This document shows positions 11,001-22,800 of a DNA stretch of 64,000 bases, one piece after another. A program made the position numbers and the translations under genes. The number at the start of each line of letters is the position of its first letter. Positions within the stretch are counted from its first letter, which is position 1. Origin of the DNA: Branchiostoma floridae (Eukaryota; Chordata; Leptocardii; Amphioxiformes; Branchiostomatidae); NCBI RefSeq assembly GCF_000003815.2, contig NC_049983.1, forward strand, positions 4,293,219-4,357,218, in the 5' to 3' direction. The notes under the pieces are model-generated. The model saw nothing but the letters and a program-made list of their open reading frames with translations, ran no database searches and was not told the DNA's origin.

Positions 11001-11617
11001 GTATGCCCTGAAAATAAGGATGAATGCCTGCCGGAATAATCAGTTCATTTTCAAATTGGTCAAGCATCCGGTCCACTGATTTTTTCAGGTCTGTTTTTTC
11101 TGGATTGGTCCAACAAGAACAGAAAAACCGGTTTTGTACCGGTACGTTCTACCGGTACCCACCCTCAATTATGACTGAAATATTATTTTTGTTCTAACTT
11201 ACAAATTCAAGTTATTACAAAACCCTACTGGTGACTCTGGAATGTACTCTATAATAAATTCCAAATTCCATACTCATATTTCATATAACCGGGGTTAGAA
11301 TATGTCATCACGAACTACCCAAGTTATACGATGATCCTGAACTTGACCTGGCGCATCACCCAAGGTCGCGAACTGTAAACGATTACGCAATACCTGGGTA
11401 ACAGTTACTAACACTTAGAAAATGAGTAATTTTCCAGTAGGAAAATGGGCGAATTCTGCTTGATTTTACGAACTTTTCGGGTATGGTTTTGGCCAAGAAA
11501 TAGTTTGGTGTCTTACCTAAAAGTAGCAGGAGTCTGGAGATTCCTCAAGAAGACAGAAGGAGCGGTAAAACGTCTTCCAAGGAGCAACACCGATGCGACT
11601 GCACGACTTGGAGCCAT
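4714..11617 (-). CDS. AASS: Mitochondrial saccharopine dehydrogenase (AASS SDH-domain type), truncated
   Basis: Exons in transcript order are 11617-11517, 9416-9295, 8087-7958, 7677-7567, 7038-6930, and then an exon present three times at 4714-5081. Phases agree at every junction among the first five. Exon 1 gives [17 protein letters not shown]..., rich in Arg and Ser without acidic residues, a typical mitochondrial presequence. Exon 2 gives [20 protein letters not shown], the NAD-binding GSGYVS loop. Exon 4 has [12 protein letters not shown] and MVTASY; exon 5 has [17 protein letters not shown]; the triplicated exon has [15 protein letters not shown]. All match the SDH half of AASS, which converts saccharopine to glutamate and aminoadipate semialdehyde in lysine breakdown. 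The lysine-ketoglutarate reductase half that precedes SDH in animal AASS is absent. Exons for the YISYCGGLPAPE region (perhaps in the gap at 5389) and for the C-terminal ~200 residues are not found, so the locus may be a pseudogene or misassembled. Confidence 0.75.
5389..5499. other. Assembly gap (111 N)
   Basis: Gap between SDH exon 5 and the triplicated exon. Its true length is unknown and it may hide missing SDH exons. The flanking stretches 5083-5388 and 5500-6468 show no exon I can support; 5880-6010 is locally GC-rich with a CpG-containing inverted repeat (TTACTTCCGGTAG/CTACCCGGAAGTAA). Confidence 0.9.
6506..6847. mobile_element. hAT-like MITE, family A copy 1, with 37-bp flanking direct repeat
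   Basis: Starts CAGGGCTCTAGCCAG and ends CTGGCTAGAGCCCTG, so the termini are inverted repeats. Interior is shared with 10256-10594 and 21999-22354. The copy is flanked flush on both sides by a 37-bp direct repeat (6469-6505 and 6848-6884), far longer than the 8-bp duplication of copy 3. Confidence 0.85.
6930..7210. repeat. Local tandem duplication at the 5' edge of SDH exon 5
   Basis: The segment GCGCTGGTAAAACAAAACAC plus about 45 bp after it occurs three times between 7036 and 7210. The copy near 7149-7172 also carries the first ~20 nt of exon 5 (minus-strand GCTGTAGAGGCTGGTAT), so the acceptor and exon start were duplicated while the rest of the exon was not. Confidence 0.75.
7245..7422. 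mobile_element. TA-flanked foldback MITE (Tc1/pogo-like), copy 1
   Basis: Termini CAGTCAAACCTGT and ACAGGTTTGACTG are inverted, and TA flanks both ends (7243-7244, 7423-7424). The inside is itself nearly palindromic, with repeated GGCCACCTCT/GGTGGCC phrases. Related copies are at 19440-19924 and 23670-23853, and a fragment at about 20590-20765. Confidence 0.8.
8617..8913. mobile_element. CAGGG-type MITE, family B copy 1 (5-bp duplication ACATG)
   Basis: Ends CAGGCTTTGAAATA and ATTTCAAGCCCTG are inverted; the interior is full of TGCAGGT/ACCTGCA phrases. Flanked by ACATG on both sides. Homologous to 22650-22979. Sits in an SDH intron. Confidence 0.75.
8945..9289. mobile_element. CAGGG-type MITE, family C, inserted at an SDH splice donor
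   Basis: Ends CAGGGTTCTACCTAG and CTGGCTAGAACCCTG are inverted, with subterminal repeats of TACGCTAAAAT. CATAC flanks both ends (8940-8944 and 9290-9294). The right-hand CATAC, read on the minus strand, is GTATG, the 5' splice site of SDH exon 2 (exon end 9295). Confidence 0.8.
9885..10255. repeat. GGTCCGGACC-rich dispersed repeat
   Basis: Two blocks of degenerate GTACAGGTACAGGT and the palindrome AGGTCCGGACCT, inverted relative to each other (9895-9955 and 10165-10255). Shorter relatives lie at 10690-10770, 17527-17590 and 20020-20050. Probably an old foldback element; ends not resolved. Confidence 0.5.
10256..10594. mobile_element. hAT-like MITE, family A copy 2
   Basis: Same interior and ends as 6506-6847 (CAGGGCTTTAGCCAGC ... 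GCTGGTTAGAGCCCTG). Immediate flanks share only TAC, so no clear 8-bp duplication remains. The stretches 10595-11516 and 9421-9884 have no exon I can support. Confidence 0.8.
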
Positions 11618-11843
11618 GTTGTGGGGTCATGTAAGGTCACGAACACGTCATGTGGAGTATACCATTGACCTATCTTGTATTCCTAGACTTTGATGACAAG
11701 CTTCACTTCAACACAATTCAATTAAATTATAACAGCATTTTTGTATATTTTTTTTTTATCTTTCGATGATTTTAAACAGATATCTCTTGAAAATTTTGCA
11801 TGCAACTAATTACTTTGAACCCCTACAGGTAAACTCGCCCAAA

Positions 11844-12124
11844 TGATGACGTTTTGGCGCCAAATTCGAGGATTGGTTACGAACATTGCGTCATATGGAA
11901 TATTCCATTTTACTGGTTCTATATTTCTACACTAAACTTCTTTACTTGAAACGTAGCTCAGACTTCAAATCATTCAGAGAGTAGTTTTACTTTAATTTTT
12001 GAAGATATGAGGCTAATCATATGATATCTTTTTAATCTCTTTTTCTTTAAAGTAATTTGTAACACCTTGACAAATAGAATCGGCAAGATGATGACGTTTT
12101 GGCGCCAAATACGAGGATTGGTTG
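11844..12124. promoter_or_regulatory. Duplicated E2F / inverted CCAAT module between divergent genes
   Basis: The phrase GATGATGACGTTTTGGCGCC and the following ~17 bp occur at 11844-11880 and again 245 bp away at about 12088-12124. Each holds a CRE-half-like TGACG, a palindromic TTTTGGCGCCAAA (E2F-type consensus) and ATTGG (inverted CCAAT). The copies lie about 235 and 480 bp upstream of the SDH start codon, and upstream of the + strand KASH5-like gene. A GACG|GTAAGG donor near 12163-12169 could close a non-coding first exon of the latter. Function is inferred from motif content only. Confidence 0.45.
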
Positions 12125-12990
12125 GAAAGTCTGACAGTTCTGAACTGAGTTCGGCTCACTGACGGTAAGGATTTTTTCGTCACCTTTTGTGTATGATTTA
12201 TCGTATTATATATAATCGTTTACACAGGTAGTTGTTACACAATGGATATTGAGCTTCAGACAAATAAATTCGCCACAAAACTGACGGAATTCTGACCAAA
12301 ATTTGGCGTGAAATCTTCCTAAAATCTTTCGTGTACACGTCGAATTTCTGACTTCGAAAAATGTCCCTGAAATAATAGTGACAACGTTTATCATAGAAAT
12401 TTGATTGATACACGTCTACATCTATAAGACACATCTACAAGAGTCAACCCCGTAGGTAAATGTGGCATAGAAAGTAGAAAGTTAAATCAAGGAGATTATT
12501 GTCGATATAACCTCCTTGGTTGAACTTTTCTTGGGGAGGGGACGTTTCTTTAAATGCCGCTGAGGAAAATGAGAGGGTCTGCATGGGGAAATCTGGGCCA
12601 CATTTTGTGCGTCTCGGCATATGTCAAGCCCATGTTATAATTCTACACAACAACAAATTTATTTCCATGTACACAATGTGAATTTTTCAATGCCTGTAAT
12701 TTCTGTGAAAAGCTCATATCAAATATATAAAGCTGTCTCAATTATTAAACTGCTCATGATCAGTAAGATACACTCTGGGTAATAGGTCATCATTCAGAAG
12801 GACCCGACACAAACAACACATATACAAAGCTCACTTATTTAGGTATTAGTTTGTTTGTTTGTTTGTGCCTTTATTTTAACTCGATAAGACTCCATCGGCC
12901 TACTAGGCAGCTTTTCGTGGAGGTCGAGCATACATGGAGGAGGTGAGGGGTCAACATTAGTATGGTCAAGGACGCATAATGTCCATGGAA

Positions 12991-13192
12991 GAGGGTCTGC
13001 ATGCTCTTTTCGTAAGGCGTAGGCAGACCTTTTTAATTTTCCGTAATTTGTAGGGAAGCTATTTTATTTTCCGTAATTCATAGTGGGGATGAAGCGTAAT
13101 GCATTGGTAACCTTCGCGAATTTAACGTAAAGCGTAATCAGCCATCCCGAATTTGGCGTAAATCGTTGTCAGGACCCCCCATGCAGACCCTC
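12991..13192. mobile_element. Foldback element, GAGGGTCTGCATG ends, short copy
   Basis: Perfect 13-bp inverted ends GAGGGTCTGCATG and CATGCAGACCCTC. Flanks ATGGAA and ATGGTA give a 6-bp duplication with one mismatch. The interior repeats CGTAATT/CGTAA phrases. Same family as 28682-29914; a lone end also lies at about 12573. The remaining bases from 12170 to 13843 hold no exon I can support. Confidence 0.8.
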
Positions 13193-13843
13193 ATGGTATG
13201 CATGGTCTCAGGGTTCTCCTCAGAATCTTTTAGTATAGTGGTCAGGGACTGGCAAAAATAACCAGACCGTGATATTCTTTTTCGGAAAACCTATTCTTAT
13301 TTTCTGATCAATTGTAATTCATAAAGTAAACTGGGATAGTTAGCACTGTTTTCATGAAAAGGGGCTCATTATGAATTGACAGGGTGTCAAATACTCCAAG
13401 AATAATAACAATTCCTTTTGTTGTGTCGTAGTCGTGAAAGAACTATTGTTTTGATCATCGCCAATTCACAAGTTTTTGCAGACAAGGCTGACCGGAATAG
13501 TGAAGCCGTTTGGCACAAAAATCAGTGAATTTTCATGAATTTTATCAAACCTAAGCAATAAAATAGGTAGAAACACACCATTTTTATCAATTAAAAGTAG
13601 TACAGTGGTGCCTAGGCCAGGAGTATTATATAGTGGAGGGCCGCCGTTGTTCCATCCTCTAGGGAGAAACCTGGGTCTGTAGATAGAAAAGACTGTCTTC
13701 AATTTCGACATTATAAAGCACATAGCTGCAAGTATTCCAAGAAAGGCTTAAACATCCGTGATATAAATGAACATTTGAACATTGCATTGTAATTTACAAT
13801 GTAAACTCAGTGAAGTTAACTTTTACTCCAATTTTCATTTCAG

Positions 13844-16800
13844 TGCAATCTGTATATACAGGCTTTTCAAAGTGCAATAATGGAGGACATAACAAACAGA
13901 TGTAAGCCTCAACAGTTCCCTTCACCCATCGTAAAAAGAAAGGTCAACTGGGATGAAGACTTGATCCAGTTCACGTCTCCGACCTCAGCTCAGGACGACC
14001 AGAGTCGGAGGCTAAGTGTGGGGGGAGTAGTGTTATCAGCTGAACCCAAACACAGCTCTACACCATTCAGGCCCAAGGAGTCAACCCTCCCCCAGACTCC
14101 TTTCCAAGGATGCGGAGATGACACCATGGAAAACATCTTCTACACTCCCATGTGTCCGCAAACGTACAGCATAAGAGCCAGCACAGATATTGAAACCAAC
14201 AATATCACAGACATCAAGAACACCTCAGAGCCACATCAGGAGCAGGACGAAAACCAGGAACGTTCCGAGATTTCCCAGTCTTTTGACATCATGCCGAAAA
14301 ACCTCAAAAAGAGTCACCCAAGCCTTACCCAAGACCAGAATAGAGAGGACAGTGTGGGTAAGTTCATCGAAGAAGAAGACCTTGTAGATGCTATTCCATC
14401 TCTGTGATATTGAGAAGGCAGGAAGAGTCCCCGTATCCAGGATTATTGATTACCTCCGACACACCACCACCAATCCTGTGGCTCCTAACGAGTCCCTGGA
14501 GAAACTGGATGGCCTGTCCTCTCTCTTAGACCCGAAAGGCGAAGATGCACTAGTAGACCTCGAGACCTACCAGACGCACATGAGGAACTGGATCGAAGAG
14601 ATCAGGAAGTACGACATCGCACACCGTAGGACAAGAAGTAACAGAATGAGCAGCGCGGACCATAGCGATTACGACCTGATGAACGCGTCGTACACGACGA
14701 TCGGCAGTCTGGAGGGGTGTGGCGGGGAAGCGTCCTTCAACATTGACCCAGCAGAGTTGATGACCAGTGTTGTCGAGCTGCAGAAGAGCAGCAAGAAGCT
14801 TGGGGAGCAGAACCAGAAGCTCAGGCACCAGGTCAGTGTTCGAAATGCATATCTGTAATTTGCAGATGGATTTTCAAGATTGCAGAGGAAAAATTACAGT
14901 AAACATATCTGCAATTTTTGCAGAATGGAAAAAATCAGGCTTGGTATTCTTCATATATTGGTAAACTAGTGGCATTCTCACCCCTACAAGACATCATTAG
15001 CATGTTGTCTTGACTTTGTCTTATAGTCGAAGGGCCAAGCATCGAACATTCGGTTCTACTTCCGGGGTTTTCTAAAACGGCACAGATCATATCGAACGCG
15101 TTATTCTCTGCAGACACGGCGCACATCGGGGCACGACTTGATGCCGTTGCATGTATGTAAACAACTGTAAGTGGTGCAACAAACTTAAGAGACCTTAGAT
15201 TTGCATAATGTTTATACTTTTTCATATCTTCAGGATTTTTCCAGCACAACTATATACACATTTTGCGCTTTACAAAATGACATCTGGCACTAAGGCTTTT
15301 GAAACTTTAGCAATTTTTGTCCAGTATACTTGTGCTTGTCTGTTTTACAATTCACCTAGAACCGATTATCTAATTCCACAGTATGATAGTCCATTTCATT
15401 GCCTTTACAATGATACCAAAGTTCCCTGGTTAATTTCAGGAGCAACGAGTTTAGACCAGAAAACCTACGACAACACGTTGGGCAACGTCGTTCCACGGTA
15501 GAACGTACGGGGCGCAGCGTCTTCAACAGAGTGAATATTTTATATGCCAGTGCTATGCTAGTAACCAATAGCGTCGACAATAAATTATACATCAAATGAA
15601 AGCTAAGGTTTCCGTGAACCAGCACAGAGATTTCAAGAGGGATAGAGAACTCGCCATGACTGTAACGCCGTTACAAAGATGACTGTCAGTTCTATAGCTA
15701 CACTGCGCTCCGCGGTAGAACGCACGAGGAGCAGCGTACTTTATAACCGAGTGAAAATCTTCTATTTGGGTGCTGCGCTATCAACCAATCAAGTCGACAA
15801 AATGCTATGCATCAAATGAAAGGAAAGGGTTCTAGAAATCATTACACACATTTTCAAGAATATTCATGAACTCTACGTGCTTACAACACCGTGACAAATT
15901 TGACCGTCTAGTTCCGTGATTGTATTCAGAGCGACCGTGTTCCGAGTTAGAACACGCTAGGTGCCGCGTCTGTATAACGAGGTGACAATTTTCAGAGTTG
16001 TACCATTGTGCAACAAACCATTTAAAGAGACATATAGATATATATAAAGTGAAAGCTAAGTTTTTGGAGAATCATCATATCAACTTTAAGACGGATGGAG
16101 AATTTTAGGAGCTTACGATCCCGTGACAAAGATTAACATAAGTCCCGTGCTTTCTACTGGGCCGACGCGTTCCAATTGTGTTCGGAACGCGCGCGGTGCG
16201 GCGTCTTGATTTCAACAGACTGGCCATTTTCTATTTGGGTGCTGCGCTATCAACCACTCCAGTCGACAATAAGCTATATATCAAATGAAAGGTAATGTCT
16301 CTGAAAATAAGCACACCGATTTTCAAGAATATTCATCAACGTTTTATGCTTGCTAAAAGCCAACAAACTTCCCGTAAAGAGTGCGATGTTCATGGAACGA
16401 TTTTTCAAAGTGTAACTCAACAAACACCAATGATTTGACCATGATGAGACGTGCTGAATCCTGCGCTTTCAGCATGGCAAATTTCATGGACCTGTAGTCA
16501 ACCAACTGTATGCTATGAGTACTTAAGTAAAGGCTAGTTTCACGGGAGAGGCGCGTGGCGTCGTTTTCGCTGTTTTGTAAAATAAGCGTGTTCTAGAGCA
16601 TTGGCCCTTCGACTATTACTTTTGTTTCCTATTGGACTATCTAAAATTTGTCTTTACCTCTTTTACATATCAATTCATGCTCTTCAATAGATCTGCTCAG
16701 TGTCACTGGCAAAGGGTACATCTTTGAAGTCTGGAATTTTAAAAAAAAGTGAGAGAATGAAGCTACAGTAATGCTATGCATTGTAAACTAGATATGATTT

Positions 16801-19800
16801 AAATGCAAGGCATTATTAGGTTGAGAAGGGTGTATACTGTAGAAGCTTGTGTGTTTGCAGAAAATATTATCGAACTGCAGAACAAAATTTTGACATCTTG
16901 CAATATTCTAGAACCACAGAAAAAAGGATTTCGACCAGGCATGGATCAACGCGTCATCTGGACGCACTTTTCTTAAAATAACAAGAAATTTGATGCCCCT
17001 GGACGCCCTATACTGGGGAGAAAATCCTCTGACAAGCATGAAATTCTGATTGACCAGCGATGCAACCAGGTCATCTGTGGTCACAGTCTTCTACTGTGAC
17101 ATCTGTAACAGTATCTTTGCCTCTTGGGATACCTTAGAATGCACTATATTAACTTAAAATCATGAAAAACTCTGCACTATGGAAGATGGATGCCCCCAGA
17201 CCCCCCTACAATAGTCACTTAGCGCGACTCACCAATATTTGGACTCCCTATTATAAAATCCAAGCTAAAAGCCTGTCGACCATTGCAGGTGGACTCTGCG
17301 GACGAAGCCAACGCCGTGCTCTCTCTGGAAAATGAGAACCTGAAGAAACAGCTGAAGTCGGTGCAGCAGCAGACGACATCGCGCCACAACCAGCTGGTGG
17401 ACGAGATCGAGGAACTGAAGTGCGCGCTGGGCGCGGCGGAGAAGGAGAACCGTCGGGGGGAACACAGGAGGAGCCAGCTGGAGAGGGAGGGGCAGAACAT
17501 GCAGGCTCGTCTAGAGGGGCTACAGGTAGGGCTGTGCCAAACCTTAACAAAGTTTAGGTACAGGTTTAGGTATGGGTCCTGGATCTATACCTGAACAACT
17601 CATCATCAGTAATAAGAAAAATATTTGAACTGATACCAACACTGCTTAATTCTGCTTGAGACAAGCCTATTACGCCGATTATGTTATGAAAATTAAGACA
17701 AGAATCATAGTATTCATACCCATGTCTGCCAACAAGAAATTAAAAATGTAATGCATTTCACCTGAATGCTAACATTAGCTGCAAAAATGTCTCTGAAATT
17801 TGGGATTTTTGAAATTATTTGAAAGGACTATTTGCCTTAATTTTTAGTTAGCTCTTCTGATAAGTGTTAATTGACAGACAGACTCTCTCAAAATAGTATT
17901 TATATATCATTATATGTATGAATTGTCTATTGTCTTGTGGATTATAGGTATAGTAGTAGTAATCAGATACATCAAGGTTCTTGAATGTATACTTGAATCT
18001 GTTAGTTACCTAACTGATCATTTCCGATAACGTACCGGTCCTTTTTTTTTTTAGGAGCAACTGAACAAGGCTGCACAGGAGGTGGAGGCACTGCAGCAGG
18101 AGAACAAGGATGTGGCCAGGACACTCAGGCTGCAGAAGGTAATGGATGGTATTGTTAACTAGGGGTGCATGGGTACCAGTACTATGGTAACAGTATGAAA
18201 CTTGTAGTTCTCACTAAACATGTTCCACTTTATTTTAAAAGTCTTTGGTATAACTCAGCCAGGGACATATATACCAAATGCAAGTCGAACACACTACCCA
18301 CTCGGCCATTCCACTGGTTTTTGATGTATAAATGACAGAGATTTTCCGTCCTCATCAGGAGTGCTGTGGTGAGCTGGAGGCCACCACTCTGTCCCAGCAG
18401 ACTCAGCTGGAGGAACATCAGGACAAGCAGAGGGAGATGTCCGACCTGGTGCAGGAGTACAGCTGCACCATCCAGGCGCTCAGGGCGGAGAAACACCAGC
18501 TGGAGGAACAGCTGCTGCAGGTGCAACAGGATCTGGCAAGGTCATTCACCTCACATTTGTCTTTCCTCTCTATCTGTATGGCCAGACCTGCTACTCTATT
18601 CTTCAAGCAGACGTTTGGCTCCTGCTGCTTTTTGATGTGCTGTAACGTGTCACATGAACATAAGGGGGGAGTAGAAACAGTCCAAGGTTCCTTGGAAACA
18701 AACTCGAGCCTGCTAGTTCACAAACAAACACCATGGCAACAGTTTCACTACTCCAAAAGGTGTGGACCAGTCCTGAGTGAGTTGGTGGTGCTAAATAAAA
18801 AATAAATGAACCTATTGTTATTATTTTCACTCTGCGTACCGTAGGTATTCTAGGGAGTGAAAATATTGTGTTCGTAATGTTTCTCCTTTCTTCTTCTTTC
18901 TTTCTTTCTCTTTAGCAAATACCGACCTTTCTAGTACTTATAGTGTTTTTATGCACTGTGTTTTTTTGGCATTTTTGCTGGGCTTTCTATTTTGTACTGT
19001 GTTCTTTATGCCTAGGTGGTAGTCGAGGGACGAATACAATCCATCCAGGCCTTCTACTAAGTTCTAAAGTTATTATTATATGCTTTCTGTCCACAAACAT
19101 ACATTGTACATACACAGTATGTGCACACAAAAAACATTTAGCAAAGGTAATAACATTTAGTATATCCTCTTGTACACGTCAGGTACCGGGTTGAGAGACG
19201 TATGCAGCTGGAGATCGATGACCTGGACCCCACAGGCGTGGCGGTCAGCCCCCTGTCGGCCCTGCACCACTCCCTACATGCAGAACTGCTGGACGCCTCG
19301 GGGATCCTCCCCTCACCCTTCTGTGGGAACAACAGTTATAAACTACAGGAGGAGGAGGAGGAGGAGGAGGACACTGGTGATGAAGAAGAGGAGAAGCAAC
19401 AGGGTATGGAGAGAGTTAAACTTTCTATATTTCTAAATACAGTCAAACCTGCCAGAGCGACCACCTCTTTTCAGCGACCACCTGGCCATTTCGACCGCTT
19501 TTTCTCGGTCCTGATTTATTTTCCCATTGACGTAAGCATTAAGCGACCTTTTCTCAACGACCACCTGGCCAACGCGACCGCGACCGGCCCAAATTGGGAC
19601 CTATAACGACCGTATCATTTTCAAGATCGAGGTTTTCATCGATTTTTGATGATAATTAGCCCGATTTTGTGCCGAAATCTGCCAGTTTGCGTCGGATTTT
19701 GGGGTTAAATTTACAGTTTACAGTGTGCGTGTTGTATTTGACATTAAAGACCTCGCTTCTTTGCGTGTGTGCAGTGTGCTTGCTATTTGCCATTAAACAC

Positions 19801-22800
19801 AACGGCAACCTTTTATACTTTGCATCGGGCATGTTTTGAGTCGATACTCTTCTCAGCGACCACCTGTCCAAATCGACCGCTTTTTTCCGGTCCCCCGGAT
19901 GGTCGTCTTGGGCAGGTTTGACTGTACTATAATTTAGGATTTCTGTACCATAGTTGAATATTCTCACATTGCTAACTCTACTCACCTAGGGTCCCTTCTA
20001 AGGGTAGAAACCAGTCCAGGAAAATTCAGGTCCAGGTCCGTTACGATGTACTGTACCCACCTCTAGTTCTTAGTAGTGCTTCCTTTCACAGTTTCAGTAC
20101 AAGGGAAGACAACACACTCAAGTTTCTTTCTGCAAAATCTGGAAATGCCTGTAACTGACATAAAATTGCATCCACCATGCAAGGTTTAGTTTTGATGAAT
20201 ATGGTCAAATAAACTACACAGTTTGAAGATCGCATAAAGCATTTTGTAGATCACATTTACTAAATCCTCTTCTTAATCAAGAAGAGCAATTTGATTAGAT
20301 TGAAAAAACATGACAATACTCAATCTTGTACAAAATTTACCACTGACAATTATTGTATAACAGGCAGTTTCTTTTATTTTGCATGAAGGGTCATCAACTG
20401 GAGGAAACATGTCTACATTCTCACTGGAGCACTTCAAGCTGATTGCAGCACAGTTGGTTAGCCAGTTCACAAATCATATACAAAGGTACGTGCTCCATAT
20501 TACTGAACACACATATCATTACTGGATAATTCTTGCATAACACAATGTCATGTTACTTTTCGTAGTGGCATTTCCTTCCAACTATATTTGATAAGCGGCC
20601 ACCTTTGCATAGCGACCACCTGGCCATTTTGGTCAGTTTTTGTCGGTTTCTTGGATTTGTCCCATTGACCTACGCATAGTCTGTAACGGCCACCTCTCCA
20701 ATACGGCCACGGCCACACGATTTCCGGTCCCGTAGATACAGAAACACTCCCCATTACGGCCACAGTGTAGATACAACAGCCGTGTTGCTAGCTGCACGCC
20801 AGGTTGAAAATATTTTGATTTCCACACAGTTGTCAAAATAATTGGACTTGACTTTGACCCAATATGTGTAAAGATAATAAAAGTAAAGGAAACAAGTTGG
20901 TAGTCTAGATCATTGTATGCATAAGCTTGTTTGATGCGATGTCTTTGACAATTTATCATCCGTTTTCTCTGTATAACAGCCACCTTATTTGAAAACTTAA
21001 CTCCTGCTTGTACCATGTTGTAGAAACAACAACAAGGTGGAGGAACCAACACATCAGAAGACAAGACATCCCTCAGAACTGTGTGATGAGATGCATTCAT
21101 TCCAGGTCAGGTTTTATTCCTAATTCATTGTACACATAAACTGGCTTTTAAACATTTGTAACAGAAAGGTAATATATCCCAGTGCTGTTTGCACACTTGG
21201 TTTTGTTTTGCTCATTGAGGCTATAAGCTGTAAGCATGATTCTTGGGTTGGTGGAAAAAGCTGTCCAGTATGGCTTAGAAGTGGGCAGAAAAACCTGTCC
21301 AACATTTTTCTCCAGGTGGTTATCCTCCCTGGCAGAAAAAGATAGAATTACATGCAGTAATATTAATGTTCTGTGTTCCTGAAAGGTATACTCCTATATA
21401 AAGCACACTGATTGACACTCATAACATTATCCAAGGGGTCTGTAAAAGAACACTGTTCATACCATGTAAACCATGGACCTAAAAGAGGACAAATGTAGAC
21501 TGTAGGTGGACTTACTTGTGTCAGAGGGGGAGTTACTCCCGGAGTAAGTCCACCCCATTTTGCCATGTTTGAGAACTGTTGGTGTTAGTTTTTGTGGACT
21601 ATTATTATTGATTAGTTCAGTCCTCCCTGAGTAAGTCCATTTTCGGACCATTGAACTTACTTGAATGAAAAGAGGACTATGGTCCATGGTAAGTTATACA
21701 TACATTTTTGTATGTCCAAGGTTTGCAATTCACTAATTCACAGATTGGAAATTTTGTCTGCCTGTAACATCACAAATCCAGCTGCCTGACTGAAATATTA
21801 TCCTGTTACTAAAATAACTTGCAGGACAAGTTGGACTGGTTGACCCAGGCCAAACGCGCAGCTGACAGAAGGGTTGGACAGCTGACGGGTACGGTCAGCC
21901 GGCTGCGGACAGAGCGAGAGGACCTGGTCAGGGATCACCAGCAGCAGCTGCAGCAGGTGCTGGACCAGGTGTGGAAAGGCTAACTGATATCTTCACATCA
22001 GGGCTCTAGCCAGCTCGAAATTTTTTTCCGTCAACCAATTCCCATTATCGCGAAAACCGCAAAAAACACTATTCCAGGAGTTAGAGAGACTGAACTGAGA
22101 TCTTGAAAAACGGGTTTTTAATTAGGTTATCGTATGTGAAAGGGCACCGACACACATTATCAACAATCATAACAATAGCAAAACAAACAATGTCACAGTG
22201 TTTTTTACGGCCGTCGACAGCGTCCCCAAGCCGCTTGTAGCTTCCACCAAGGATTTTTGTCTGTCAAGGTTGACGGATTGGTTTTAAAATTTTTCCGTCA
22301 GGCGCAGCAAATTCCCGCCAATTGACGGAAAAACGGACGCTGGCTAGAGCCCTGCTTCACATTCACTGGATTAATACTGTTTGATTTACATTTTATACAA
22401 CATGTATTAAACCATTCTCTAGGCATTGCACACCAGGTTTGTACTGAAGAGTACAATCTGGATATTAGCACAAAGTTACTTGATCATTTCAAACTGAAAT
22501 GACCTGACACAAGGATGGTCCTCTACTCGATAAATGTAGTGGGTTTTTTATGTGGTGGAGGTGTGGCCCTCCTCAAACACAGGACATCCATTTAACATCC
22601 TATCTGAGGGACGTCCATAACCAAAGCTACATAATTGTATATGTACATGCAGGGCTCGAAATACCACGTGCATATGCAGGTTAGTGCAGGTAAAATTGGA
22701 GCTGTGCAGGTATTTCTGGTGTCAACCTGCACCTAACCTGCACTGGTCCATGTACTGAGTAATGTCCTGTCATGCAGGAGTACATGAATTGTTATTAGCT

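Noticed and set aside
17251-18635. Antisense ORFs over KASH5 coiled-coil exons
   Set aside because: Shadows of GC-rich coiled-coil exons; the sense frames have consistent splice phases.
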